From: Yponomeuta sedellus
Lineage: Eukaryota; Arthropoda; Insecta; Lepidoptera; Yponomeutidae
Reading direction: 5' to 3'
DNA length: 64,000 nucleotides
NCBI GenBank assembly: GCA_934045075.1
Contig: OW203740.1
Coordinates: 18,737,878 to 18,801,877, forward strand
Part shown: positions 1-9,900 of the stretch, piece by piece
Numbering within the stretch: position 1 is the stretch's first letter
Layout of the letters: the number at the start of each line of letters is the position of its first letter
Made by a program: the position numbers and the translations under genes
The notes under the pieces: generated by a model
What the model was told of the DNA's origin: nothing
What the model saw: only the letters and a program-made list of their open reading frames with translations
Database searches by the model: none

Positions 1-116
1 CTAATACTAAGAGGGGATTCGATTTTGGTGGAGGTTATGTATGTATGTTTATTTTATAATTGTGTGCTTTCTGTATCATTTTTATGTGCGCAACAAAGTA
101 TAAATTACTCTGCAAA

Positions 117-118
<2 letters not shown>

Positions 119-181
<63 letters not shown>
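119..181. repeat. (AT)n microsatellite
   Basis: About 31 uninterrupted AT dinucleotides. An open frame of alternating Ile/Tyr across it is a by-product of the repeat. Confidence 0.98.
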
Positions 182-182
<1 letters not shown>

Positions 183-478
183 CTAGTCTGCCCCTAGATC
201 CGGACTACCTAGGTGCAATCAAAACCCGCAAACCCCGCATAGCAATTATTATAAAACCGCGAGGCCCTTTTAACTCAATAGAAGCCGTACAAATAAACCG
301 GCGGCACACCTATCCGGGGCTCCATATATCACCGGGTGTATTTTCAATTACCCGGATAACTCAGAGGGCTAAATCCGGGCACAAATCCTTAGGTGACATT
401 CACGGGCGTCCGCCGCGCCTCCGCCCTACGAGAGATGGAGCGTAGCGACTGCGGTGGAGTCGGCACTATTGTGATAAC
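182..478. other. unassigned GC-rich block
   Basis: About 290 bp that is much richer in CpG than its flanks, lying between the AT array and a SINE-5S tip. It looks like part of a transposon (an LTR or LINE end), but I recognise no domain and found no second copy in the window. Confidence 0.3.
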
Positions 479-523
479 GAAACATGTTATTACAAAATAA
501 ATTACGGAAATTCTTTTTGTGTA

Positions 524-570
524 TCGTTATCGTTATCAACCCTTGTATGTCCCCACTGCTGGGGCACGGG
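524..570 (-). mobile_element. SINE-5S, 3'-terminal scrap
   Basis: Reverse complement of the SINE-5S 3' end, with a (CGTTAT)n tail at 524-535 and the conserved CCCCACTGCTGGGGCACGGG block. Strongly 5'-truncated. Confidence 0.7.
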
Positions 571-578
571 TATTTTCT

Positions 579-1039
579 TTTGTATATCATACTATTTTTA
601 TTTTTAATGCACTAACCCGTGCTAAGGACAATTTTAAAAACCTATTTAGAGGCTAAAAGTTCCACCCATGCCGGGATTCGGATTTTTAGCCTCTAAATAG
701 GTTTTTAAAATTGTCCTTAGCACGGGTTAGTGCATTAAAAATAAAAATAGTATAATCATGTGGGTACAGCGATATCATTCCGATGTAAAAACCTACGAGT
801 AACTGCAAAGTAGGTAGTCGGGGCTGTAAGTGATGCAATCGACTTCAGCCAGATGTCGCTGCCTGTACGTAATACAGAGAATAGTGTAAAGAGGTTCGAA
901 ATTTCACTGATGCCGGTGAGTCGCCCATTAGCTCAGTTGGATAGAGCGCTGGCACGCATAGCCAGAGGTCGCGGGTTCGAATCCCGGCATGGGTGGAATT
1001 TTTAGCCTCTAAATAGGTTTTTAAAATTGTTTGTATATC
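579..1039 (+). mobile_element. SINE-A inverted composite with TSD
   Basis: A 10-bp direct repeat TTTGTATATC at 579-588 and 1030-1039 brackets 441 bp. Inside, 589-658 and 684-753 are a perfect 70-bp inverted repeat of the SINE-A tail, separated by 25 bp that belong to the tRNA-like 3' end. The right-hand unit then continues as body (754-921), tRNA-like module (922-996) and the start of a second tail. One TSD around an inverted pair suggests either one insertion event or an insertion exactly into the older copy. Confidence 0.8.
922..996 (+). promoter_or_regulatory. tRNA-like module (Pol III boxes) of SINE-A
   Basis: Box A TAGCTCAGTTGG at 929-940 and box B GGTTCGAATCC at 974-984 fit the internal Pol III promoter consensus. 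A 4-bp D stem and a 5-bp anticodon stem with a 7-nt loop can be drawn, but position 33 of the loop is not T and the acceptor and T stems are out of register. I read it as a tRNA-derived SINE promoter, not a tRNA gene. The same module recurs in most SINE-A copies. Confidence 0.75.
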
Positions 1040-1055
1040 TTCAATTTATGTATAA

Positions 1056-1765
1056 CTAGCTGTATCTCGCGGTTTTACCCGCGGTTTATAAATTTTCTCA
1101 TGGGAATAAGATATTTTCCCGCAGTAAAACGTAGTAGGCGTGATCGTTGCAAAGACGAACCGTTTTATAAGACCGTTTTGTGTTCCGCGACGATAGGACC
1201 GTTTTACGTTTCATTATAAAGCAGTGCCAGAGACTCTAAAGTAGTGCCAGCGTTTGTTCGTCGCGAGACCAGTCCTTAGATTGTTTGACGCGGATATGTC
1301 CTTTAGTGCTATATTAATAGAGCCTAGAACGTAATGAGATCATTGCGACGTCGTCGTCGGCTCCTTGGTCGTTCCGTTCGTTTTGGTCTGTGATACAATA
1401 AAGTAATCTTTATGTCTATGAGTATACAGTCGAATATCGTGTAAAACAACTTATTTTTTCCGATGTTTCGTGATTTCGTCTCGTTCGCACTCGTTTGACC
1501 GTCCTCTGCGCCTTGCTCGTTCGCATACAATGAAACCAGTTGCGAACGAGGACCGTTTCGAGGACCTGTTTTCGTTCCAGAAAAAACGGTTGCGTTTCGT
1601 CGTCGAAAAACGACCCACTCCTAAAACGTAGCCTATGTGTTAATCCACTGTGCCAGCTAATTACATACTATATATTGTTAAAATCGCTCCAGCTGTTTAG
1701 TTCCAGCCAAAGAAGTAACAAAAACACTCAAAACTTTAGTCTTTTTAATAATAGTGTGTTTTTTC
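1056..1765 (-). repeat. Rep6 copy split by an insertion
   Basis: Matches, in reverse complement, the repeat at 47500-47720. Shared landmarks are CTAG at the end, CATGGGAATAAGATATT, and CCTATGTGTTA followed by AAAATCGCT. The copy runs 1056-1134, is interrupted, and resumes at 1622-1765. It may be Helitron-like because it ends in CTAG, but this is not certain. Confidence 0.6.
1135..1621. mobile_element. 487-bp insertion with 10-bp TSD
   Basis: TAAAACGTAG occurs at 1125-1134 and 1622-1631. Removing one copy and the intervening 487 bp restores the Rep6 order seen at 47.6 kb. The ends are only weakly inverted (AGGCGTGATCGTT against GGAGTGGGTCGTT). A 9-11 bp TSD with weak TIRs would suit a Mutator-like non-autonomous element. 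There is no coding capacity. Confidence 0.6.
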
Positions 1766-2028
1766 TTAATTAAAATTAGTTAATTTTTTCGGTGATTTCT
1801 AAGTAATATTAGGATTCCACTCTGACCATCTACTCCACTCTGATCATCCTGAACAAAAACGCAATTTACATAATCACACAATCACGTCGAAAGCACATGG
1901 CGTTCCATCTAAAGCGGGTTTTTCACTATGGCATGTAATGTAATGTATATTGTAATATAATATTTACTACATGATGAGATATAATAATTTATTTATCGTC
2001 ATACATTTAGTTTTATAGCTACAATATT
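1766..2028. other. AT-rich spacer, nothing recognised
   Basis: AT-rich sequence with a short imperfect duplication (CTGACCATC / CTGATCATC). No gene or repeat identified. Confidence 0.5.
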
Positions 2029-2384
2029 AATATTATTATAGAAGCGCTCGTGGCCTAGTCGAACCGAGTGATTGGAATCAATCACTTGGTTAAGCAACAA
2101 CAGGCGCGGTCAGGTGCAGGATTTTCTGAGCGCTTCCGTGCTTCACAAGGCACGTTAAGCCGTTGGTGCCGGTTGTAATTTAATGGCAGTCGTTAAGCCA
2201 TGTCAGAGGCCTTATGGGCGGCTTGATAACTTCTGACAGTAAGGCCTGCCACTGTCTTACAATCCTCCACCAACCCGGACTTGACCCCCGTGGTGGAGTA
2301 TGGCCTAACCTTCCTGTGCGTTGCAGGAAGAGACACGTGCCCCAGCAGTGGGGACATACAAGGGTTGATACCAATATTATTATA
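2029..2384 (+). mobile_element. SINE-5S with 12-bp TSD
   Basis: AATATTATTATA at 2029-2040 and 2373-2384 flanks a 332-bp SINE that starts GAAGCGCTCGTGGCC. The 5S-like head keeps GTTAAGCAAC (2089-2098) and the GGCGCGGTCAG block. The C-box region is deleted, so the head jumps from GCAGGA straight to the body. The 3' end is CAAGGGTTGATACC. This copy defines the 5' and 3' ends of the family. Confidence 0.85.
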
Positions 2385-2796
2385 CCACAGTGTGAACCGG
2401 TCTCATACAAAATGTATGACGAGCGATATATATCTCAAGATGTAATATAATTATATTATTTTACATCCCATACTCAAAAGCCGGCTTAAGCCTTCTCCGA
2501 GTGAGCTCAGCCTCGCTTCGTCCCTCAAGGTCGAGCCACGGATCGGACCGCCCTTGTAATAAATTTCCCGAACTTGCGGCGTGCAAAACAGCCCTCGGAT
2601 ATCGGCGGAATTAGTTGCGTCTGTTCTCTTCGCGCTTGCGTTGCCATGTGGACCACTCGCGTTGCCATGTAAACCGCTTTTCCGGCTTCCTTGGGGTTAT
2701 TAGATTAATCAGCACTTAATGCGATAAAGAGACCTGTGCTCAACATAACGGGCGAGAATGTGTGTTCGTTAGCCCCGGATCTGTGTTCTTAGCGTG
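2385..2796. other. unassigned stretch
   Basis: Moderately GC-rich, with two similar GCGTTGCCATGT segments about 27 bp apart (2639-2672). Could be part of an LTR element; no TSD, primer-binding site or coding signal seen. Confidence 0.35.
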
Positions 2797-2938
2797 TCAA
2801 TATCAACCCTTGTATGTCCCCACTGCTGGGGTATGGGTCTCTTCCTGCGATGCAGGAAGGTTAGACCATACTCCTCAACCACGGGGTCAAGTCCGAGTTG
2901 GTGGAGAGTTGTAAGACAGTGGCGGGTCTTACTGTCAT
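2797..2938 (-). mobile_element. SINE-5S, 3' fragment
   Basis: Reverse-complement SINE-5S tail, from CAACCCTTGTATGTCCCC through the TGTAAGACAGTGGCGG block. The 5S-like head is missing. Confidence 0.75.
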
Positions 2939-2976
2939 TATATAAAATATAATTTTATAGAGGAATTTTATTTTTA

Positions 2977-3127
2977 GAGGTCCCGGGTTCAAACTCCGGC
3001 TGGGGACAAAAAAAACCCAGGTCTTTGATGTTTACATGTCGTTGTTTCTGGTTCCCACGACACAGGGTATCCTAGTGTGGGGTCAGACGCAATGTATGTG
3101 CCTGTATGTAAATGTTGTTGTTGTTAT
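2977..3127 (+). mobile_element. SINE-G, 5'-truncated
   Basis: Begins inside box B (GGGTTCAAACTCCGG) and continues with the diagnostic body TGGTTCCCACGACACAGGG and CCTAGTGTGGGG shared with 13920, 26649 and 43121. It ends in a TTG/TTA-rich tail. Confidence 0.75.
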
Positions 3128-3364
3128 TCTAGCCGACCAACAGGTGACATGAAAATGGTGGGTGTAGTGCCAGTGAAATTAAATTTTAATATCTTTTAAA
3201 ATTAAACAGTATATTAATAACTATTTAGAGGCTAAAAATTCCACCTTTGCCGCTTTTAAAAATTGTCCTTAGTGCAACAAAAAGAATATAAGTATATTAA
3301 TATGTACAATAATTATAAACATACATATATACCAAGATAAATAATTAAACACATATACAAATGT
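3128..3364. mobile_element. SINE-A deletion remnant in AT-rich DNA
   Basis: At 3217-3275 a reverse SINE-A tail (CTATTTAGAGGCTAAAAATT) meets a forward tail (TTAAAAATTGTCCTTAG) with nearly all of the element deleted between them. The rest is AT-rich and unassigned. Confidence 0.5.
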
Positions 3365-3605
3365 TGTATAGAATCAGGCGTTACTTTGCGGAAATCCATA
3401 ATAGCATTAAAAAGTTAAAATTACTTTGCTGAATTCCGCCTAAAATCCCAAAAGCACCATGCGGCTAGCTAATGCACCGCCCTCCCTCCCACTTTTTCAA
3501 GCAGAAGCAAGACATGAACACACCACCACCAACACCAATACTTGAATGAGAAAACACGAGACGCGTTTCGCCTCTAACACGAGGCATCCTCAGATAAATA
3601 GTATA
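3365..3605. repeat. Rep3 copy 1
   Basis: Shares GAATCAGGCG, CTTTGCGGAAATCCATAATA and the closing CTAACACGAGGCATCCTCAG with 18000-18375, where the blocks occur in a different order and orientation. Both copies are rearranged. Element class unknown. Confidence 0.55.
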
Positions 3606-3944
3606 ATACAAAGATAAATAGTAGATACATATAGATAGTCCAGTTGATAATAAAGAGAGAGAGAGTGTGGACTGTATAATGTTTAATTAGGAATCAACGC
3701 TAAATATTTAACTGCATCTCTGCTCCTTACGGATCGCTCGGATAAAGTAACCAAAAAATGGCGGGTCGTCGCTGCTGCTTTCATACGTTTGCCGTGAGGG
3801 GCCAACGTGTGCAGGGCCAACGTGTGCATGCTGTGTCGTAGACACATATCTACATATAAATAAATAGAGATATTTTTTTGATTACATACTTACGGATAGA
3901 ACTTTATCCCGTTGTGTAAAGGAGACTAGTTAGTTACATTTTCC
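3606..3944. other. spacer with short GA run
   Basis: Contains a (GA)n run near 3655 and a short duplication GGGCCAACGTGTGCA (about 3798-3829). Otherwise nothing recognised. Confidence 0.45.
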
Positions 3945-4200
3945 GCACTTAGATAGATAGAGAACACTTTATTTTACACAAACTTAGCCTCATAGTTGGG
4001 CCATTGTACGTGGCAAGCGCTGAGGTAACATGTAAACACATCATACACGATATTTCCCTTCACGGTAGCGAGTTATGCTACTGTAATTTCACAAATGTAC
4101 TTAACTTAGAAAACAAATTTATTGATCATGCTGGGATTCCTGAACGTGACGCCGGGATTCCACCGCGACGCTACCACCGCCGCCGGTTGGTTTTAAGTAG
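3945..4200 (+). repeat. Rep2 copy
   Basis: Starts with a reversed LINE-like tail (TAGATAGATAGAGAACAC), then the Rep2 core GGCAAGCGCTGAGGTA and ACAAATGTACTTAACTTAG, ending in a box-B-like GGGATTCC. Rep2 recurs at 7140, 15658, 41656 and 62945. Confidence 0.55.
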
Positions 4201-4960
4201 CTGATTACCTTTCCTCATGTTGAAGCGGTGACAACCCTAATAGAGCTTTACTTAAATGAGTTTCAAGCAAAATCTGGCTAGAACATCGTAGAGGAAAATT
4301 AGATGTGGGTAATTTATTTTCAAACTAAAACTTGCCGTCTATTGCTGTAATGAATGCAACATAGGAATAAACGGACTCCAGTTATTGCTATGTATAAAGT
4401 CACGGCAATAACTGTAGCTTAGTAGCAAGAACATTCGCTAACGGTAAAGGCAAACATCGTTAGGATACCTGAGTGGCTGTAGTATTCACATACGTCAGTG
4501 AATTGCCAATCCACGGTGGGCGCGCGTGAAAATTAAGCCCACACTCACTCTCTGTGCCCTACAGTGGGACGTATAAAGGCTAAAAAAAATCTTATTAGAC
4601 TTATTAGGACTATTTGACTTGAGTTGGAGCCACGGCAATTGAGGCGACCGTGAACGCCTCTCCCCACTATCGCCACGAAAAGCCTCGGGCGTGGCCCTAA
4701 AAGCCACAACTTGACACCTTAAAGCAGCCCGCCCTCATTACTTCTTCGCCGGTTTTTTATCGTGGCTGTATTTTCCGGACACCGTCGGGCGCCTCCGGGG
4801 AAATTAGGAGGCAACTCACGACTGGACGCCAAAATACACTTTTACAGTGCTTAGCTGTGGCGGCGCGGTGCGTTGGCCGATTTCCTCAAATGATCGAGGT
4901 TTGGGTACTGTTTTGTGCGGTTCCCCGCCTCACTTACATTTTGTACCTGTCTTATTTATC
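4201..4960. other. mostly unassigned; short dispersed repeat at 4500-4580
   Basis: 4500-4580 carries a common lepidopteran-type repeat end (AATTGCCAATCCACGG ... TGTGCCCTACAGTGGGACG). The remaining sequence shows no open frame with domain content and no TSD. Confidence 0.4.
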
Positions 4961-5056
4961 GATATCGACCCTTGTATGTACCCACTGCTGGGACACAGGT
5001 CTCTTCCTGCATCGCAGGAAGGTTAGACCTTACTCCACCACGGGGGCCAAGTCCGG
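4961..5056 (-). mobile_element. SINE-5S, 3' fragment
   Basis: ACCCTTGTATGTACCCACTG through CCACCACGGGGGCCAAGTCCGG, reverse complement of the family tail. Confidence 0.75.
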
Positions 5057-5296
5057 ATGTCTTAAGGCGATTGTCAGCCTAAGCGCGCAGTAGTCATAAG
5101 CAGGTAACCCTTTACTGTCAGGCACCCAGCCTTAACAAGGCATGGGTAGCAAGTATTTTTCATTGGTTGTGGAATATATTCCAAACTTCTATCCACTGGG
5201 TAACCGTGAGTAGACATTCGAGTTTCGTAGTAGACCTGGGCCTGTAACACAAATTAAACCAAGACCTGGGTAACAGCAGACATAGCTGTGTTACAC
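5057..5296. other. spacer, nothing recognised
   Basis: Two short related phrases (GTAGACCTGGGCC and AAGACCTGGG) near 5230-5270. No element identified. Confidence 0.4.
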
Positions 5297-5637
5297 CAGC
5301 TTCGCAAGACATGTTAAGCCGTTGGTGCCGGCTGTCATGTAATGACAGTCGTTAAGCCATATCAGAGGCTTTATGGACCGCTTCGCTTCTCTAAGAGAAG
5401 GCCTGTGCCCTGTAGTGGGATGTTTATAGGCTACATAACATAAATAAAGAGAAGTGAGAATTCAATGTTCAATTGTTTAGAACGTTGTTTTTTTATTATC
5501 TACTAACAAAATACTGAACGATTTATCAGAATTCGATTCAGGAGAAACGCGGACTTGGCCCCCGTGGTGGAGTATGGCCTACTTTTCCTGCGATGCAATA
5601 AGAAACCCATGCCCAGCAGTGGGGACGTCGTCGTCGT
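5297..5637 (+). mobile_element. SINE-5S in two pieces
   Basis: 5297-5385 is the SINE-5S middle (GTTAAGCCGTTGGTGCCGGC ... CAGAGGC). 5386-5445 is a different dispersed repeat end (AGAAGGCCTGTGCCCTGTAG). 5547-5637 is the SINE-5S 3' end with a (GTC)n tail, so the copy has been split or the pieces are independent. Confidence 0.6.
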
Positions 5638-5855
5638 CAGGCTATACTAGTCCACTGCTGGATGCCCATAATCCCCACGCTGGGCATGCGGGTTGGGGAT
5701 CGGAGTTCGGTGGAATTGTACTGCAGGGGGCGCTGCTGCCCACTCCCCGGTTTGTGTACCTAAGTCGCCTTTTACGACACCCGCGGGAAGAATTGGGTTG
5801 GTGCTATTCTCTAGGACGACACCACATAGATTTATTGCATAAACCACATTAACTA
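5638..5855 (-). pseudogene. Rep7: LINE-like fragment
   Basis: On the - strand it reads as an open frame containing ENSTNPILPAGVVKGDLG and PPAVQFHRTPIPNPHAQRGD. A second copy lies on the + strand at 42405-42575 with stops. The conserved reading suggests a piece of a retrotransposon polyprotein or a transcribed repeat. I cannot place it in a LINE domain. Confidence 0.45.
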
Positions 5856-6378
5856 CTTATATAATACAAATAAAGTTTAAATTCACATACGTATATAAAG
5901 TAGTATGAAAAATGTAAAATGATACTCAAACATATTTACTGCAATCTACATACATACTAACTTACCTATTCAAGCCCAAAGTAATGATCATGGGGACGTA
6001 CAAACGGTTAATAACACAATTTATACAGACGTGTTTGAAACAAATATCTTCATCTTGCAGTCAACCTTCAGTTACGATGAAAGCCTCAAGCATGCAGTTT
6101 TAAAGACTCTGCCACAAAGAAGCGTGAAAGTGACACGCCGTGTCGAAGTCTAGGACACAGTCGCCATTTAAATGTGAGCTGCAAATGAGTAGTATCAGTG
6201 CTATTGGGGAGGTCGACAAAGACTGGCTGAGGACTCAAAGGTTTCAGCTGCAAGCGACGTGGCTCCCGCGCTTCAGTGAGCTAAGATTCAGTCTGCTCAC
6301 TGATAATCTTTTCTCTAGGGCTGCCAAAGATAAAACAATATATTTCTTAGTGAACGTACAAATTTAACTAATAAGTCT
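5856..6378. other. unassigned
   Basis: AT-rich, then mixed composition. A 75-codon frame at 6140-6367 has no recognisable motif and no duplicate in the window. Confidence 0.4.
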
Positions 6379-6562
6379 GTAAGCTTTTAGAGTATACCTC
6401 AGGCTCTAGAGTAGGCTAAAGTTTTCGCCGGAAGCACACGAGTGTAATGCTACTTCCTGCTCTGTATAAAACTTTTCTTATTAAGTTTATTTCATTATAT
6501 TAGATCCGATATTTCTATTACATGAATATATCCGATTCTATCCGATAGTAGCCGAGGTGTAG
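6379..6562. mobile_element. MITE-D copy 1
   Basis: GTAAGCTTTTAGAGTATACC at the left and TATCCGATAGTAGCCGAGGT at the right match the inverted termini of the copies at 30064 and 55174. The right end has decayed. Confidence 0.65.
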
Positions 6563-6715
6563 CTTTATTTATGTAAACGCTAACAGACTGTTCATTACTT
6601 ATTTTTATAACTATGCCAACTTTGCAACTATTTCTTCTCTGTGGTTACTGTTGAGGCTCCACCTCACTTCAGTCCAGACTTTTCGGGCCTGAGTCACCTC
6701 AGTGGCCTAATTGCG

Positions 6716-6825
6716 ATTGCAACCCTGTGTGTCCCCACTGAAGCGACACTGGTCTCTTCCTTCATTGCAGGAATGTTAAGCCATACTTCGCCATGGGGGC
6801 CAAGTCCGGGTTGGTGGAGGTGGAG
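6716..6825 (-). mobile_element. SINE-5S, diverged 3' fragment
   Basis: Reverse complement with CAACCCTGTGTGTCCCCACTG and CCATGGGGGCCAAGTCCGG. Older than the others, judging by its substitutions. Confidence 0.6.
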
Positions 6826-6875
6826 TGGTCTAGTTATGGGCAGAAAATCATGAGCGACATAATTCTATACTAATT

Positions 6876-7310
6876 TGACAGTTACATTGGGATCTTTCAA
6901 GATTTGGTAAGAGTATTATAGTGGCAGATAAGTAAGGCAGATTTCGGTCGAGATACGACCAGGGCGGGCGTCATCAACTTCGATGTTTGTCTTGTGGCAT
7001 TCACTCAGACCAATACATTGTCATCATCGGCCCACGGCTGCTCACAGCTGGGTATGGATCTTTTCCCACTGATGCCACTCACGGTCACTTCCCATCCGCA
7101 TCCAGGAACTCTCCGTCCACTCAACTATGTCGACAGGCCTTCTCTCAGAGAGAGAGTGTGGGCTTTATCACCACGCGTGCCCACCGCGGATTGGCAATTT
7201 CAAGCGCTGAGGTGTTTCAACACCTCAGACACTCAGGTTTCCTCACGTAGTTTTCTTTCCCAGTTAGCGAGTGGTATTGCTACTTTCACTTCACAATAAC
7301 ATAAAATAAA
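6876..7310. repeat. Rep1 copy 1, running into Rep2
   Basis: TTTGACAGTTACATTGGGATC, GTCTTGTGGCATTCACTCAG and TCCAGGAACTCTCCGTCCAC recur in the same order at 8579-8925. At about 7140 both copies continue into Rep2 (GTGCCCACCGCGGATTGGC). Two alternative frames cross the block; neither has a domain. Confidence 0.7.
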
Positions 7311-7365
7311 AAACAAAGTCATCGGAACATGCTCGCATCGGGAAACAAACTAAGTATATCTTCTT

Positions 7366-7737
7366 CTTCTTCAGGCTATATTATGTAATACACTGCTGGA
7401 CATAGCCCTCCCCTAATGAGCGCCATAGCGCCCCGTCTTCAGCTTGCCGCATCCAGCATCTGCCTGCAGTTTTTTGCAGATCGTCATCCCACCTGTTCGG
7501 AGGGCGTCCTACACTACGTTTGCCGAGTCGCGGTCACCACTCAAGAACACGCTTACTCCAACGGTTGTCGGTTCTTCGCGAGATATGGCCAGCCCAGTGC
7601 CACTTCAGCTCGCTAATTCTCTGAGATATGTCATTAACTTTGGTTCTCTGTTGGCTCAGAAGCATCGAAAAATGTACCCTCGTGTCAACCCTGATTTCCG
7701 AAAGCTGAACATAATAAGATGGAAACTCTAAACTCAA
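7366..7737 (-). pseudogene. RTE-like LINE, 3' end of ORF2
   Basis: The - strand reads ISQRISELKWHWAGHISRR, the conserved C-terminal phrase of RTE-like reverse transcriptases, with the rest in a shifted frame. The 3' tail is (GAA)n, seen as CTTCTTCTTC at 7361-7370. It is a 5'-truncated, frameshifted copy related to 25853, 43455, 47330, 57035 and 59941. Confidence 0.75.
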
Positions 7738-8486
7738 CTAACGTTTAGCAAGCGATCATGCACGCTTCAACGCTTTCAGGTTTCCTCACAATTTGACGCT
7801 TGCCTCCGCCGTGGGCGAGAATTTACGTGTCCAAGGGTAATGAGACGAATTAAACTTAAACTTAGTAACACAACTTTACGGAAAACAATCTGTTTTCCAT
7901 GCGCAAAACATATTTTAATACAGCTGCGAAAAAAATAAGCAATTAAATACAGAAAATTTATTTGGAAAATGGCGCCAAACGTAAAAGATAGAAGCAAAGC
8001 TTTTTTTTCTTCACCCATTCTGGTAGGCAAAGGTAACTATGCCCATACAGCCAAGTCTTCAGTAGATTTTTTTTTGATATGAAATGAAAATGAAATTTAA
8101 TGAGATGAAATGAAATGAAACCTAACCTAACTCATTAAATCTGATATTGAAACAAATTAATAGCTTCTTTTTAGAAATATACGTATTTGCATGAATCATA
8201 AAAACTTCTATGATTTTTTTTAGTAAAAACTTCATGGTTGGTTTTTCTTTTTGATAGACATTATTTTGACAGTTGGGTAAGAGAACGCACGAGTTCGGGA
8301 AAGGTAAAAAAATAGCCTACATCCCGAACGCTATACGTCTCTGCAATACGCCACTTTTTGAGCAACTGTATTAAAAAACATATTTCGTTGCTTCTGATTT
8401 ATTACGTTAGTTGGACTCGCGCACAAAGGGTTCCGTAGCACCTTACTCTTTTGTAAATGTTTAAAATAGATTGATAGAGAACACTT
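7738..8486. other. unassigned AT-rich stretch
   Basis: Contains an irregular GAAATGAAAT tract near 8080-8118. Nothing else recognised. Confidence 0.45.
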
Positions 8487-8526
8487 TATAGAACTCTAGC
8501 TGTACTAGTACAGCTAGTGTTCTATA
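8487..8526. repeat. 40-bp near-perfect palindrome
   Basis: Two 20-bp arms with one mismatch and no loop, centred on CTGTACTAGTACAG. Confidence 0.85.
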
Positions 8527-8578
8527 AAGGCCCAGCTAGCTGTACACACTGCTGGGCCCAGACCTTCTTTCATTCCAT

Positions 8579-8925
8579 AGTAATTTGACAGTTAGATTGG
8601 GATCTTTCAGGATTTGGTAAGCGTAATATAGTGGCAGATAAGTAAGTCAGATTTCGGTCGCGATACGACCAGGGGTCCTCAACTTCGATGTTTGTCTTGT
8701 GGCATTCACTCAGACCAATACATTGTCATCATCGGCCCACCGCTGCTCACAGCTGCCACTCACGGTGCCACTCACGGTCACTTCCCATCCGCATCCAGGA
8801 ACTCTCCGTCCACTCAACTATGTCGACAGGCCTTCTCTCAGAGAGATAGTACGGGCTTAATTACCCCGCGTGCCCACCGCGGATTAGCAATTTTAAGCGC
8901 TGAGGTATTTGAATACATCAGACAC
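8579..8925. repeat. Rep1 copy 2
   Basis: Second copy of the 6876 block, with a short internal difference where GCCACTCACGGT is duplicated. Same junction into Rep2. Confidence 0.7.
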
Positions 8926-8926
8926 T

Positions 8927-9164
8927 CGATATCAACCCTTTTATATTCCTACTGCTGGGGCACGAGTCTCTTCCTACATCGTAGGAAGGTTAGGCCATAT
9001 TCCACCACGGGGGCTAAGTTCTGGTTGGTGGAGGATTGTTGTAAGACGGTGGCGGGCCTTACTGTCAGAAGTTATCAAGCCGGCCATTAACCCTCTGAAA
9101 TGACTTCACGACTGCCATCACATGACAGCCGCCACCAACGGCTTAGCGTGCCTTGCGAAGCACG
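8927..9164 (-). mobile_element. SINE-5S, 5'-truncated
   Basis: Reverse complement from ATCAACCC (tail) through the GTTATCAAGCCGGCC and CAACGGCTTAGCGTGCC blocks, stopping before the 5S-like head, where a SINE-A copy begins. Confidence 0.75.
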
Positions 9165-9336
9165 GGATTTTTTCACGGATGCCGGTGAGTCGCCCATTAG
9201 CTCAATTGGAAAGAGCGCTGGCACGGATAGCCACAGGTCGCGGGTTCGAATCCCGGCCTGGGTGGAGTTTCTAGCCTCTAAATAGGTTTTTAAAATTGTC
9301 CTTAGCAAGGGTTAGTGCATTAAAAATAATATAACT
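9165..9336 (+). mobile_element. SINE-A, tRNA module plus full tail
   Basis: Short upstream piece (ATGCCGGTGAGTCGCCC), tRNA-like module with TAGCTCAATTGG and GGTTCGAATCC, then the whole tail to GTGCATTAAAAATAATAT. Here the tail follows the module, unlike the permuted copies. Confidence 0.8.
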
Positions 9337-9560
9337 GAGGTTTATTTTATATAACTTTAAAATTGTATTATTGTTAGGTTTTTCTTCGTCTGACGAAGTC
9401 CCTTGGTCGCTTCGGATGCGGAACCCTAAAAAGAACATTTTGAGTATTGAAAACATATAGTTTTGTGTAATGCATTTTGTCATGTTATTTCCTGTAAGAC
9501 TAGGAAGCTCCAGGAAATTAGACTTAATCATAAGGCAAGAAGGTTAGAAATACAGGCAAC
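9337..9560. other. AT-rich spacer
   Basis: No repeat or coding signal recognised. Confidence 0.4.
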
Positions 9561-9900
9561 CAGACTCTTGAGTCTAATCCACAATCGTTTATCAATAGAA
9601 TGATATAAGCAAGACAATAGTTATTATTGCCTCTGTTCAGTAGTTAACTAAACAATAGCAGCACAATGCCATTCCGATGATATGACTCACTTAAATTGAA
9701 TAGGAACCTCTCGCGAAGAAGATCGAATCGCGCGAGGCGTCGAGATAAGTTGCACGGGTCACACTATTGAAATGCGATTTGTTACTAGACTACCAACAGT
9801 GGTTACGAAATAAATGGTTGTTTTATAGCCACTTGGCGGTCTAGAAACAAATCACATTTCAATGGTGTAACAGTTACACTTGAAATTCTATTCAATAAGT
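9561..9900. repeat. Rep8 fold-back copy
   Basis: Imperfect inverted repeat at 9758-9790 and 9839-9871 (TTGAAATGCGATTTGTTACT against CAAATCACATTTCAATGG). A single-arm relative lies at 17790-17960, sharing CGCGCGAGGCG and GTTTACTAGACTACC. Probably a MITE. Confidence 0.6.

Noticed and set aside
116..445. 109-codon open frame
   Set aside because: Starts in the AT microsatellite and has no ATG of its own with coding character.
922..996. genuine tRNA gene
   Set aside because: Pol III boxes are good, but the stems are out of register, T33 is missing and the same module recurs in more than ten dispersed, truncated copies.
6994..7299. overlapping 87- and 101-codon frames
   Set aside because: Both lie in Rep1/Rep2, which is duplicated at 8579 with different frame ends.
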